The notes under the pieces are model-generated. The model was not told the origin of the DNA. It saw only the letters and a program-made list of their open reading frames with translations, and searched no databases. This document shows positions 46,582-56,034 of a stretch of DNA of 64,000 nucleotides, piece after piece (positions within the stretch are counted from its first letter, which is position 1; each line of letters opens with the position of its first letter). The position numbers and the translations under genes were made by a program. Source of the stretch: Primula veris (Eukaryota; Streptophyta; Magnoliopsida; Ericales; Primulaceae); assembly GCA_963682055.1 (NCBI GenBank), contig OY821741.1:18591211-18655210 (forward strand). The letters run 5' to 3'.

Positions 46582-49500
46582 CTAAGAAGAGCTGCTACAT
46601 GACGAACACACCGGTACATGACTCAGCCTGACCTCCTCGTCATCTGTCGCCGTGTCTTCGTCGGACTCTTGACCCTCAAAACGCTCCTTAGAAACAAGGA
46701 AATCGAAGTTGGTCGTATAAATACCCACATGTTGCCCTACCTCGAGCCGGGCTGCGAATTCTGGCCCCCTCGCGTTCTTATGGGCAACAGACGCACCCTT
46801 AAAACGAGCTTCGTCAACAGGGTGCTGACGAACTTTATACAGTTCAGAAGAAGCATCATGTCGACGTGCAGACGCACGAAAGAATTTCATCAAGACATTG
46901 GCATGGGGTATTAACAGCTTTAATTTACCAAACCACTTATCCTTTAAACGCCAATACCGGGCCAGACGACGCTCTTGCACCTCATAAACATGCTCGGTGT
47001 GATCCACATAAGCATGGAATGACGCATATTGAGTTCACAATTTTTTCTTAAGCCGAGCACATTGGACTTGCAGCTTCTCGTTCTTTCCCATCAGGATATG
47101 AGGTAAATGGGCACGAGCTTCCTCTGCCGCATCAGACGAACCCCCAACCCGGGCAGCACCAGTCGGTTCTTGCCCTGCACTAACAGGGGGCGGAGAGCCA
47201 GTCTGCTGCACCACAGTAGGAAATGCCTACGAAGAAAGGAGGGAAAAAGACAGCGGCATCAATACAACTAAAGAACCGACAAAGCCAAATCCAAATAAAT
47301 AATATTTTTATACAAGCATGAAGAAACTCAAAATGCAAACTACTCTCAAAACTCAGTCGGATAAACCCTCGACGGAAGCCGAGGTCTCTGCGACGTCAGC
47401 AAAATGAATGTCCCGCAGAGAAACTATCTGCATACCCAAACGACCATTTACCAAGGCATCCAAGCTGTTCAACGCAGCCGTCGTTTCGGTTACCCGGGCC
47501 ATAGCATCAACCATACGCTCTGCTCGGATAACACCACGGGTGCCTTTCACATACTCATACACCTCTAGTGCCTGAGCACGATCCCAATAGGCTTTGACAA
47601 AGGATAATAGCAGGTCCGCGTCTTCGAAAACGGCCCCTAACAACAAGTTCAAGCTCGTCACCCGGCCCCGGGCTTCATCACGAGAGCGCCGAAGTGCACC
47701 AAGAAGCTCTTTGGCCTTACCCTTGTTTGCTGTATAGTAGGTGGTCTTCTTGCTGAACTTCTCTCCCAAATCGCGTAACCGAATCGACAAGTTTGAAATA
47801 TGAATATTCAGATCCTCGATTTCACGACGAGCAGCATTCAATTCCGCAGTTAGGGACGCCTTAGACCTTTCTGGACCACCTATAACAGTATCATCTACAC
47901 TACAACTAGGAGAGGCCCAGACCACCATGGCCAGGGGATTAACAGGTACCTGACAAGATAATTATGTGTCCTTCAAAAGATGACGACAACCAACAGAACG
48001 AAATTAACTAAGAAAGCCAAACAGGAAGAAAACGGAGCACATATATTATCAACTTTCCAACAAAATGTCCATATAGATACAAAAGCGGCCCACAATCCGG
48101 GTACCAAAAGACCCTACACTAAGCTACACAAAAAATACTACAAGTATATGATCAGTGCTCCACCTGAGAAGATGCGGGTGGGGGAGTAGCAGCAGTAGCA
48201 GACCGAGGAGTAGACGGAGCCGACCCGGAATGGGGACGGAGCGCAGTCGAAATCGTATGCCCTGACAGTCGTGGGAGCTCCTCATCCCGAAGATTGGCCC
48301 AATCTAGAGGCTTAGGCGGTGCCCCTTGTGGACAGGGGTAAACCAATTCCGACCATGCTTGGTCCGATAGAGGTACCCTTGCAAAATTCAGAGCACGAAC
48401 ATGAGCGCAAAAGACGGAAAAGTTGGCAATCGCTATAAATTTTGTCCGCTCCTCCACTTGCACCGTTTTCAAAGAAGCAACCTCGGATTTTTCAACCTCC
48501 ACATCCTCCGCCATGAGCACGTTATCAGCTTCCAATAGGTCGTATTTTTCGACCATACGCTCCTTTTCGACCTCCAACCTTTCAACCTCCTCGGTCAGGC
48601 GCAAATTATCTCCCACCAACTTGTCATAATCGGCAGCTAACTTCACCATCTGAGCTTTCTCCTCAGCCATTGCCTTATTTTCGGTACTTAGCTTCTCTTT
48701 CTCAGCCTTGAGCGCCGTCAACTGATCCCTCAGCACAACGGTACCCACGAAAGCCTATAATTAGAAACATCAGACACCAGCCAACTAAGGGCATAACGAA
48801 CTATATAACAAAAGACGTGTGAAACATAGCCGAAGCACATCATTGTTGGCCTGCTCAATGACCGACACTATAGGACGAGCAGCCATTTCCTCTGCATCCT
48901 TGAAGATAAGGGGCTTCAGAGCAGTATACCCCATCTTTAAGGCTCGGGGTTGCTACAGCAGTTTGCCCCCACACCGATCAATATAACGGGTCATCATGAC
49001 CCCGTCCACCACCACCTTTTTCGAGCTTGGGAGAACCTCATCCTCACCTCCCGTCACAACCTCCTCGGCAATCTCTTTGCCGGCTACCACCTCCACTTCC
49101 TCCCTAACCCCCTTCTCCGACGGAACAGTCTCAGGGGCCATGCGCTCACTCACATCCTCAGTTCGGATGGGCGACATGACAGGCAGGTTCATCGTATCCT
49201 CACCCATGTTCACCATGAGGTTGAAATGTCCGAATATATTATCGAACGACCCCTGAAACACAACAATACCCATTGACCGGGCAAGGGCAAGGGTAACCAA
49301 TGAAGAAGTCAATAGCTGAAACATGATAACGAATAAAGAGAGGAACAATGGAATTAAAAGACAATTCACAAAACTAATACACGTACATCGACATTCGCAG
49401 AAGCCGCCTCAGTGGAGTCATCCTGAGGAGAGGCAACCAACGCCACATCTGTGATGACATCAGGAACCTCCTTATTCACCGATGTATCCGACACCCTAGT

Positions 49501-50572
49501 ACTCTTCGGGTTTCCAGCAACGGGGTCTGATGCTCGGCACTTAGAACGAACATGCCTTCTCCCTCCCCGAGAAGCGCTTCGAGCCTTGACGATTTTTAGG
49601 AATTCCTCCTTCGGCTCTATGGGAATCTCAGGCGCAGGATTACCCTTGGTCACTAGCCCCGCAGGATAACCTAACAACATGGGAGTAGTACGACTTTTCT
49701 GGTCCTTCGTTGGTCCAGGCCCCCACCACATCCAAATGGCTAAGAGAGCTTCGACATTGGGAGCGCCGAGGTCTGGAATATCGGGGGCTGTGGTAGCAGG
49801 TCCAGGAATCTGGTGTCCAGCACAACCCCAATCTCCAGAAGCAATCACGATACCAAGGTTATGCTCCTTGTTGGTATCCGGAAGACCGATGACCAGCCGA
49901 GAGAAGGAGCGCAACGTCTTCAAATAAGAGCTACGACGATCAAAACTCAAACTGTAGACCCCGAATACATCTTTAAGTTCGACATTGATCCCCGACAACT
50001 CCGACAACCTTCGAATATCGTTCAGGGTACGATAGCCATTCAGGGCCAATTGGGCCGGGGCAATCTGGACAGCCTCAAAGAACGAAGCCATCCATTCAGT
50101 AAAAGGAAGTCTAAGACCCCCCGTAAAGAATGTCGAGGAACGAACAACTACCTCACCGGCAGGTACAACCCCCATTACCTCCTCATCGGAGACAGGCAGC
50201 TGAATATGTATGTGGTCGGGTATCCCGGCCAGCTTCTTAAAATCCTCTTCCACAAATGGGCCAACTTGAGCCAAGCATTGGGTCAGAATTTCCTATCCAA
50301 ACGTCATAAAAACTTCATCAATATACTAACCAAAAACAAATCACACGAAGAGAGTTCCCCCCCCCCCCCACCCAATTACCAGAAACCCTACATTTTTCCA
50401 CCAACCCAACAAACGAAAATCCTATACATAACGAAAAACCACCAATCACCAACCTAGATAGACATATATATGCAAGCAAGACCACATATCCACGCCACAA
50501 CAAATCAAACACAGACCCTAAGCACAGAGATATACAGAAAACCCCACAGAATACGAAAACACTTACATTCAT
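46582..50572 (-). pseudogene. Antisense multi-exon gene of the Gypsy element (putative gypsy-type transposon domain, coiled coils)
   Basis: Exons with GT/AG junctions and matching phases are 50572-50567 (ATG AAT, with 5' UTR upstream), 50292-49387, 49252-48839, 48754 to about 48166 (donor CAG/GTGGAG; otherwise stop at 48,152), about 47950-47353 and about 47228-46582. Exon 2 resembles the putative gypsy-type transposon domain found in plant Tat elements (FTGGLRLPFTEWMASFFEAV, then APAQLALNGYRTLNDIRRL). Later exons are coiled coil (DQLTALKAEKEKLSTENKAM; AELNAARREIEDLNIHISNL) with an acidic, Ser-rich end. In-frame stops occur at about 48,953 and 47,035, so this copy is probably dead. The gene runs against the element. 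The link between the 48.1-kb and 47.9-kb exons is inference. Function of the family is unknown. Confidence 0.65.
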
Positions 50573-51305
50573 GTTAAAGGGCAAACAGGAGAGAGCCGCA
50601 GCAAATATGTCAGCAATAAGAAGAAACCCTGGGTAGAGAGTCAGAAAATCTTTTGGCGGGAAGCACAAACCCTAGAGAGAGAAAATAAGAGATATTTTTC
50701 AGTAAATTTTGAGATAAAACCAAAAAGAATTACTCAGCGTAGTTAAAGGAATGGAGCCACAAAAAGAATAAAATAATAACCGTCCTTTCGTGTGACAGAG
50801 GTTAACCTATTTTTTCAGCCACATAAAAGTCCACAACCGCTGCTATTTTCAACAAATCAACGCTCCAGATCTTGCCACATCAGGTAGTATATCCCACTAA
50901 CCAATGCAGTTCACATCATTACACCTATATAAACGGCCAGGGGACCCCACCACAAAAAGCTTACAGCATACGCTCCCAATATTACTACACCGAGGAGGCA
51001 TCCCGATTACGTTCCTCGACGACAAACAGTTTATTACCATAGGACCACCGATCAAGGTCGACGAATACCGTTCCTAGTTCGACGGCTTTTAAGCATCCGA
51101 TCTAGCAATGCTCTCCGAGGGGATAACCGTGCACTTTGCTCGGTGTCCAATACTGAGGCATCGTATGGTTTCAACATGAAGGCAAGGCAAATAAAAAATA
51201 GGCAGAATCAAATTGCAAAAGCAGAAGTTTTATTCATCCACGAAGGGGGATACAAACAAACACATACAACGGGAAAAGAAAAGTTTACAAGAAAAAACAC
51301 ACATC
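50573..51305. other. Spacer between antisense genes, with a plus-strand TATA-like motif
   Basis: It probably includes the promoter and 5' UTR of the large antisense gene. A C10-type run (50,360s) lies in its first intron. On the plus strand, CTATATAAACGG at about 50,927 looks like a TATA box but no ORF follows. No other gene is seen. Confidence 0.4.
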
Positions 51306-51668
51306 CTACTTCTTGGAACTACCCTCCACGTCGGCATCCTTCTTCACCAAGAGCTCCTCCAGACGCTCTTTTTCCCTAATCAAATGGGAAATACCAATCT
51401 TCACTTGTTTTAAAGAATGAGATTGAGACTTGCACTTCTGCTCGGCTTCAAAACGAGCAGCACTCTCCTCCTTCCAATACTGTTTAAATCGCCTTTCTTC
51501 GGTCTGAGCACATTTAAAGTCGGCTTTCAGCCATGACATCTCAATTTCTTTCAACTGAAGAGGAGTCAATTCCTCTTCCCCGAAACCAGGGGGACGGGGT
51601 AGCATAAAAGTAGGTCCCTCTTCAAGAAGGGCTTTCTTTTTGGCAGCAGATCTAGTGATGGGAGCCAT
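51306..51668 (-). CDS. Small antisense coiled-coil protein of the Gypsy element (MAPITRS type)
   Basis: This is an open frame of 120 codons starting MAPITRSAAKKKALLEEG and ending EGSSKK. It has a basic N-terminus, a short PRPPGFGEEELTPLQLKE stretch and a predicted helical, charged remainder (ISHLIREKERLEELLVKKD). I chose this ATG rather than the one 90 bases upstream because a TATA-like motif (TATAAAT at 51,763-51,757) would place that upstream ATG at or before the transcription start. No stops or frame errors are seen. Function is unknown. It lies in the antisense block between integrase and the 3' LTR. Confidence 0.5.
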   Translation of the reverse strand: MAPITRSAAKKKALLEEGPTFMLPRPPGFGEEELTPLQLKEIEMSWLKADFKCAQTEERRFKQYWKEESAARFEAEQKCKSQSHSLKQVKIGISHLIREKERLEELLVKKDADVEGSSKK

Positions 51669-51756
51669 CTTGGATAAAAGCGAATTAGAAAAAACAAAAT
51701 TATAAAACAAGAGAGAGAAAGGAAGGATTGGTAATGAAGTACAAACAATAGGGAGC

Positions 51757-51763
51757 ATTTATA
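51757..51763 (-). promoter_or_regulatory. TATA-like box upstream of the 51.7-kb antisense gene
   Basis: TATAAAT on the minus strand, about 90 bases before the ATG at 51,668. Confidence 0.4.
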
Positions 51764-51932
51764 AGGAATCAAAGGGCACAAGAAACGAAGAAGCACAAAG
51801 TACGAGGCGTTGTAACAGTTCACAGGACGAAGGCACGAGATACGAAAAGGTACAACTTCCCAGATACAGAAAAAGAAAAACGAAATACAAATTACAAAAT
51901 GGAAAATACATCAGAACACTGGCCCAATCAAA

Positions 51933-52379
51933 TTAAGGATCAATGGGCAGGAAAACCGAACTGCCAGACCGGGAGAAAGCTACCCGAGCAGAGCAATCTA
52001 ACCGAGCTTGGTGGGAGTCATTCATGACAACCAAGCACTCATTCTCCCTGGAGTGGTCGGTGTTCGTCCTAGTAAAGACCCTGATGCGCTCCTTAAGCCG
52101 AGCATTCCTAACCGTCATACTAGCTATGCCTTGAGGGGAGTTATCGAACTCATCCTGAGCATGATCCCAAATCTCCTCGGCCTCATACCAAGAGTTGGCC
52201 AGGTGATTTCTGTGCAACAACAAATTATCAAGCTGACGACTCAAGGCCGAAATCTCGGTCCACTTCATTGTCTCCTCGGGATGAGAGTCGAACAAACTCA
52301 AAGCCTTCCTCACTTCCTCCTCTAGATGAGCAACATACTCATGAAGGTTGTCAATACTAGTTTCACGAGGAGAAGCCAT
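51933..52379 (-). CDS. Small antisense coiled-coil protein of the Gypsy element (MASP type, copy 1)
   Basis: A 148-codon open frame starts MASPRETSIDNLHEYVAHLE. Its first 25 residues match those of the gene at 53,888-54,199 (MASP, DN.xEY, AHLExE, KA). The remainder is charged and helical (AEEIWDHAQDEF, RNARLKERIRVF). TATAAAA lies 52 bases upstream of the ATG. It has no recognisable domain and no stops. It probably arose by duplication of a MASP-type gene inside the element and diverged. Confidence 0.55.
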   Translation of the reverse strand: MASPRETSIDNLHEYVAHLEEEVRKALSLFDSHPEETMKWTEISALSRQLDNLLLHRNHLANSWYEAEEIWDHAQDEFDNSPQGIASMTVRNARLKERIRVFTRTNTDHSRENECLVVMNDSHQARLDCSARVAFSRSGSSVFLPIDP

Positions 52380-52429
52380 TTGATTCGTTAAATAAGGAGA
52401 GTTATACTAAAAAGACAGGTACATCCTCC

Positions 52430-52436
52430 TTTTATA
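52430..52436 (-). promoter_or_regulatory. TATA box of MASP-type antisense gene, copy 1
   Basis: TATAAAA (context CCTATAAAAGGAG on minus) about 52 bases before the ATG at 52,379. The same spacing occurs at the second MASP gene. Confidence 0.55.
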
Positions 52437-52463
52437 GGAAGAAATAATGGTTTTGGCCCGTGT

Positions 52464-53698
52464 GCTAACCTTAGAGGGGGGGGGGGGGTGAATAAGGTTT
52501 ATGACGATTTTCGCCTAATTAAAATTCTAAGCAACTAACACCCAACTAATGCAATTCTAAGCTTAAGCGTTATAACAAGAGTTAAAGAATTGCTAGAATT
52601 ACTTAACGCAAACAAGAAAATAAGCAATAAAATAAGTTGCGTAAAGTAAAAGTAAGGGAAAGGAATTGACACCGCGATTTATAGAGGTTCGGCAAACGCG
52701 CCTACGTCCTCTCCTCGGTACTACCGAGTATTTCACTAAAAATGTTCTTGCGGATATTACAAATCCTATTGAGCTCAATCGACCGATTGGCTCACCCTCT
52801 ACCCGGGGTTCCTACTCTTGATACAAGTGCAAGAGAACACGTCTACGAGTCTACGACTCCCCCTCAATTTATGAGTACCCGAATGAAAAACCTAGAGCTT
52901 TTAAGCTTCACTTGCTTACAAAGCCTCTACCCGTTCACTCGCTCACAATTGAGTTTATAAAACACTCGATACAAATTTAGTTACAAAAATGTAACTTCGC
53001 TCACGATTCTAATTGCTTCTTAAAAAGCTAATTGGTGAGTTGTTGATGATGATCGAGCTTGAATCTCCTTTTCTTTGATTTCCCTCTTTCTCGAATATAT
53101 TCACCAAAATGGTGATTTTAGGGTTTTTATGAGAGAGGTTGAAGGATGTTAATAGATATTGTAATTGGTAATTTAGGAGAGAGATTGGGGTGGTTTATAT
53201 AATAGCAAAGTCTGTTTTTCTGGGTTATGACCGTTGAAAGGTTATAACAGCTCTTTTCCAGAATAAGCTGAAAAGATGTTTTCGAAAACTGCAGAAAACG
53301 ATCGGTCGTTTTCTACAGTCGATCGGTCGTTTTACAGAAAACGATCGGTCGTTTTCTGAAAACGATCGGTCGTTTTTATACTGGACTCACTGGAAGAAAT
53401 TGGACCAAAAACGATCGGTCGTTTTTGTCCAGTCGATCGGTCGACTGTAATCCTGGTCCCGTAAATCTTCGAATGCTCATAACTCCTTCGTTTTAGCTCC
53501 GATTTTGGTTCCGCTTGAACCTATGGCTTCATTATCGAATGCTCTATCATTTAAAGACCTGAAATATACGTTTTCTATTTTTGGACAAGACAAGAGTTAT
53601 ATCATCGAAATCGTAAAATCATTAAACGCATAATCAAAATCATTATTGAACTCTATGTTCAACAAATGGGAAAGATCAAAGGTCATCTCGAAGAAATA
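52464..53698. mobile_element. Unclassified repeat nested in the Gypsy antisense block
   Basis: Sequence starting TTAGAGG with a run of 14 G then TGAATAAGG separates two MASP-type genes and is unlike its surroundings. Possible flanking duplication CTAAC appears on both sides (left TGCTAACC, right TACTAACC). It contains a segment of the type GATTTATAGAGGTTCGGC followed by CCTACGTCCTCTCC, seen in many plant repeats, and an array of CGATCGGTCG palindromic motifs near 53,298-53,445. No coding domain is found. Boundaries are approximate. Confidence 0.5.
53298..53445. repeat. Cluster of CGATCGGTCG motifs
   Basis: Six copies of CGATCGGTCG lie within 150 bp, most inside AAAACGATCGGTCGTTTT, a near-palindrome, alternating with AGTCGATCGGTCG. 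The reverse form CGACCGATCG makes up the array at about 30 kb. Confidence 0.85.
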
Positions 53699-53887
53699 CT
53701 AACCCTCTTGGACTTCCCAAAGACATTTATGTCCAACTAACAACAGTTCAAATCCAATTCAGTCATCCAATGAGGTATTAAGAAAATAAACAGACGAGAA
53801 TGATAATTGGAAACATTTTATTAATTTCAAGTAATTCGATTACAACTGGGGGATGATACCCAATACAAAAGAAATTACAAAAACTAA

Positions 53888-54199
53888 TTATTCCGAGGAA
53901 GAGATTGCTTCAACGTCATCCGACCCCGGTTTGGACCGATTGTACAGCTCCTTGAAGGCAAGCTTATAGGCTCTTTTTGCCGCCCTTTGCTTAGCTAGAG
54001 AAGCCTCGAGCCTCTTTATACGCTCAAAGGCCCAATCCCGATCAGCCATCGTCACGTGATGGGCCGCGTCCATATCAGATAATTTCTTCGCCGTAACGTC
54101 CAGCTTCCTTCTCACAGCACGAGCTTTCTTGGCCTCGTTTTCTAAATGAGCAATGTATTCGGGAGAGTTGTCACCAGTAGCATCATTGGGAGAGGCCAT
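53888..54199 (-). CDS. Small antisense coiled-coil protein of the Gypsy element (MASP type, copy 2)
   Basis: A 103-codon open frame starts MASPNDATGDNSPEYIAHLE. It is highly charged with a strong heptad-like pattern (AERIKRLEASLAKQRAAKRA region) and a Ser/Glu end. TATAAAA lies 52 bases upstream of this ATG, so I use it rather than an upstream in-frame ATG at 54,286. It is related to 51,933-52,379 at its N-terminus. No stops. Function unknown. Confidence 0.55.
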   Translation of the reverse strand: MASPNDATGDNSPEYIAHLENEAKKARAVRRKLDVTAKKLSDMDAAHHVTMADRDWAFERIKRLEASLAKQRAAKRAYKLAFKELYNRSKPGSDDVEAISSSE

Positions 54200-54250
54200 G
54201 ATGTTCTTAGTAATGATAAGCAATAGAATATTTATAAGGGAGCAATCCCA

Positions 54251-54257
54251 TTTTATA
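54251..54257 (-). promoter_or_regulatory. TATA box of MASP-type antisense gene, copy 2
   Basis: TATAAAA on minus, 52 bases from the ATG at 54,199. A further TATAAAT lies at 54,236-54,230. Confidence 0.5.
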
Positions 54258-54464
54258 GGCAAATGAGTGAATATCAAGGGTCGCATCGAAGTTGGATAGC
54301 AGGTTTGCGAATTCCCAAGACATTAAATGGGTCCCAGGGAGCAGCCATAAATATGGTCATTTTTCAATGAAGCATTGGGAACAGCAAGACCGAAGTAATA
54401 TCCTCGACAGACCGAGCATGACTCCCTCGACGTGGAGACCACACCGAGGCAGTCAGGGAGCACT

Positions 54465-55030
54465 TGATAGAACATAAAAATTAGACCCCGAATATATCTA
54501 TTCGGGTAAATCGACCCACCCATTATTAGAGGGTACCCGAGGCTAAAACCCAAAAAACCATGGTCTAATGGAGCTTTCCTAACAAACCATTATCTATAAG
54601 GGACCAATCCAATAGTAAAGATCCACAATGGAAAAGCTCATGAGGTGGCTCTTAAGATAACGACATTTGTCAACATCCTATGAGGCATAATTGTCTATAA
54701 ATAGCCAACTACCCTCCTTAAAAGGAGGACCAGAAAATCTATCTAAAAAATATAGAGAGAAGGAGAAAAAAGAGAAAAACTTGTCATAACTCACCCCACT
54801 AGAAAGCAGACCGAGCAAGATACAAGACCGAACACCGAGATCGAAGAAAGATTAAGATTAAAAGAGCAAGTTGTAATACCGGGCACAAGTGCAAATAGAA
54901 AATTGTAATCCGAGCAATTATACCACCGAGCGTAATAAAGATTAAAGAAGTGTTCATTATTTATTCTATTTGATATATTATATTATTGTTGAAAAGTCTA
55001 ACGCCACCGAGCAAATTTATGGCTTTATCA
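54465..55030 (+). repeat. Right LTR of the Tat-type Gypsy element
   Basis: This LTR is 566 bp, TGATAGAAC to TTTATCA, very similar to the left LTR. It is followed by AAATG, close to AAATC before the left LTR. Confidence 0.9.
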
Positions 55031-55471
55031 AAATGTGTCTGCTTGCAACTTTCCTATTCAATTTCTTTTAGTTTTTTGGTTAGAATCTGCATTGTTTTTT
55101 GCTTTGGCCAGCTTTGAAGTTCAGATTTCTTTTTCCTGAGTGCCTTGTCCTGAAACAATAAACATTTTAATCTGACTAAATCCAAATGTTTCTTTGCTAC
55201 AAAATTGTAGCCATACAACCCCTAAGAAGTAGTTAACTAAATACTAATAAGCATTCTTCTATTCTATATTGCTTTTTCCAGATTATCTTGTAAAAATTAT
55301 TCTTGCTACTACAATTCTGCAGAACAACTCTAGAGACTACTTATACATGGAAAATAAAGCTTGTTTGGTTGTAGTTTTATGCTAAAAATTCCTTTTCATT
55401 TTTGCCAGCAAGATGTACTCATGGTTGGCTAACTCCAAGCTAACGTTTTCGCATTTCTGAACTCAAACGCC
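55031..55471. other. Host flank with a possible orphan exon
   Basis: On the minus strand, after an acceptor-like TTGTTTCAG at about 55,152, a 32-codon open segment reads DKALRKKKSELQSWPKQK and continues with a lysine-rich helix to a stop near 55,053. It resembles a coiled-coil exon, but no neighbouring exon or family was recognised and the Gypsy insertion lies directly downstream. The rest is noncoding. Confidence 0.3.
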
Positions 55472-55829
55472 TATGATATCGCAGCAATCGAATATAGAGG
55501 TAACTTGTTTCAGGTAAAGGTGCTCATGCTTATGATATCGCAGCTAGGGATGGCAATTTTCGGGTTTTCACCCGACCTAACCCGACGTGGGTCGGATAAA
55601 AGTGCAACTTTATTTGGGTCGGGTCAGGTCAAATTGAGTATTGTAAGCCTTGAGTCGAACAGTGTAAGTTTTCTCAATATCAATCAATATTTTAAATAAC
55701 GTTATCGCTAGCGTAGCGTTTTTTCAAGAAACGCTAAAAGCGCAAATAGCGCTTTGCGGTGTATTTTTTTTTTTTGTCTAAATATGCACAAAATTTTAGA
55801 ATATATAACAATAAAAAATAAAATGTATA

Positions 55830-56034
55830 TGTTGTAATACAACTATTAGCTATGTATTTAGGGAGACAGAAGTAGAGAGAGGGGAGAACAGTATCGTCTT
55901 TTATTAATGAATGAATATGAATGGATGTAAAATACAAGACCCCTAACCCTCTTTATATAGATAGAGGGGTAGGGTTATAAGCCCACTTGGGCCCATAAAG
56001 TACAAGCCCAATAGTCCAATAATATCCTACAACA
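55830..56034 (-). repeat. 3' LTR of Copia-like element C1 (second copy)
   Basis: This LTR is 205 bp, identical to 61,409-61,613. On minus it reads TGTTGTAGG... to TTGTATTACAACA with a TATATAAAGAGGG motif as probable TATA box. Confidence 0.92.

Larger units (their letters stand above)
42935..55030 (+). mobile_element. Gypsy LTR retrotransposon of Tat type, 12.1 kb, internally deleted
   Basis: LTRs are 42,935-43,501 and 54,465-55,030 (567 and 566 bp), both TGATAGAAC...TTTATCA and very similar. The flanks AAATC/AAATG suggest a 5-bp target duplication with one change. The PBS (TGGCGCCGTCTCCGGGA) matches the tRNA-Asp type used by Tat/Athila elements. The sense strand keeps only a gag N-terminus and integrase. 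Protease, RT and RNase H are absent between about 44,012 and 44,100. Between integrase and the 3' LTR lie a 37-bp tandem array and 8 kb of genes on the opposite strand, an architecture known for Tat elements. An unclassified repeat is nested at about 52,464-53,698. Confidence 0.9.

Noticed and set aside
50920..50940. Plus-strand promoter with TATA box
   Set aside because: CTATATAAAC is a good match, but no plus-strand ORF or known transcript feature follows; too weak to call.
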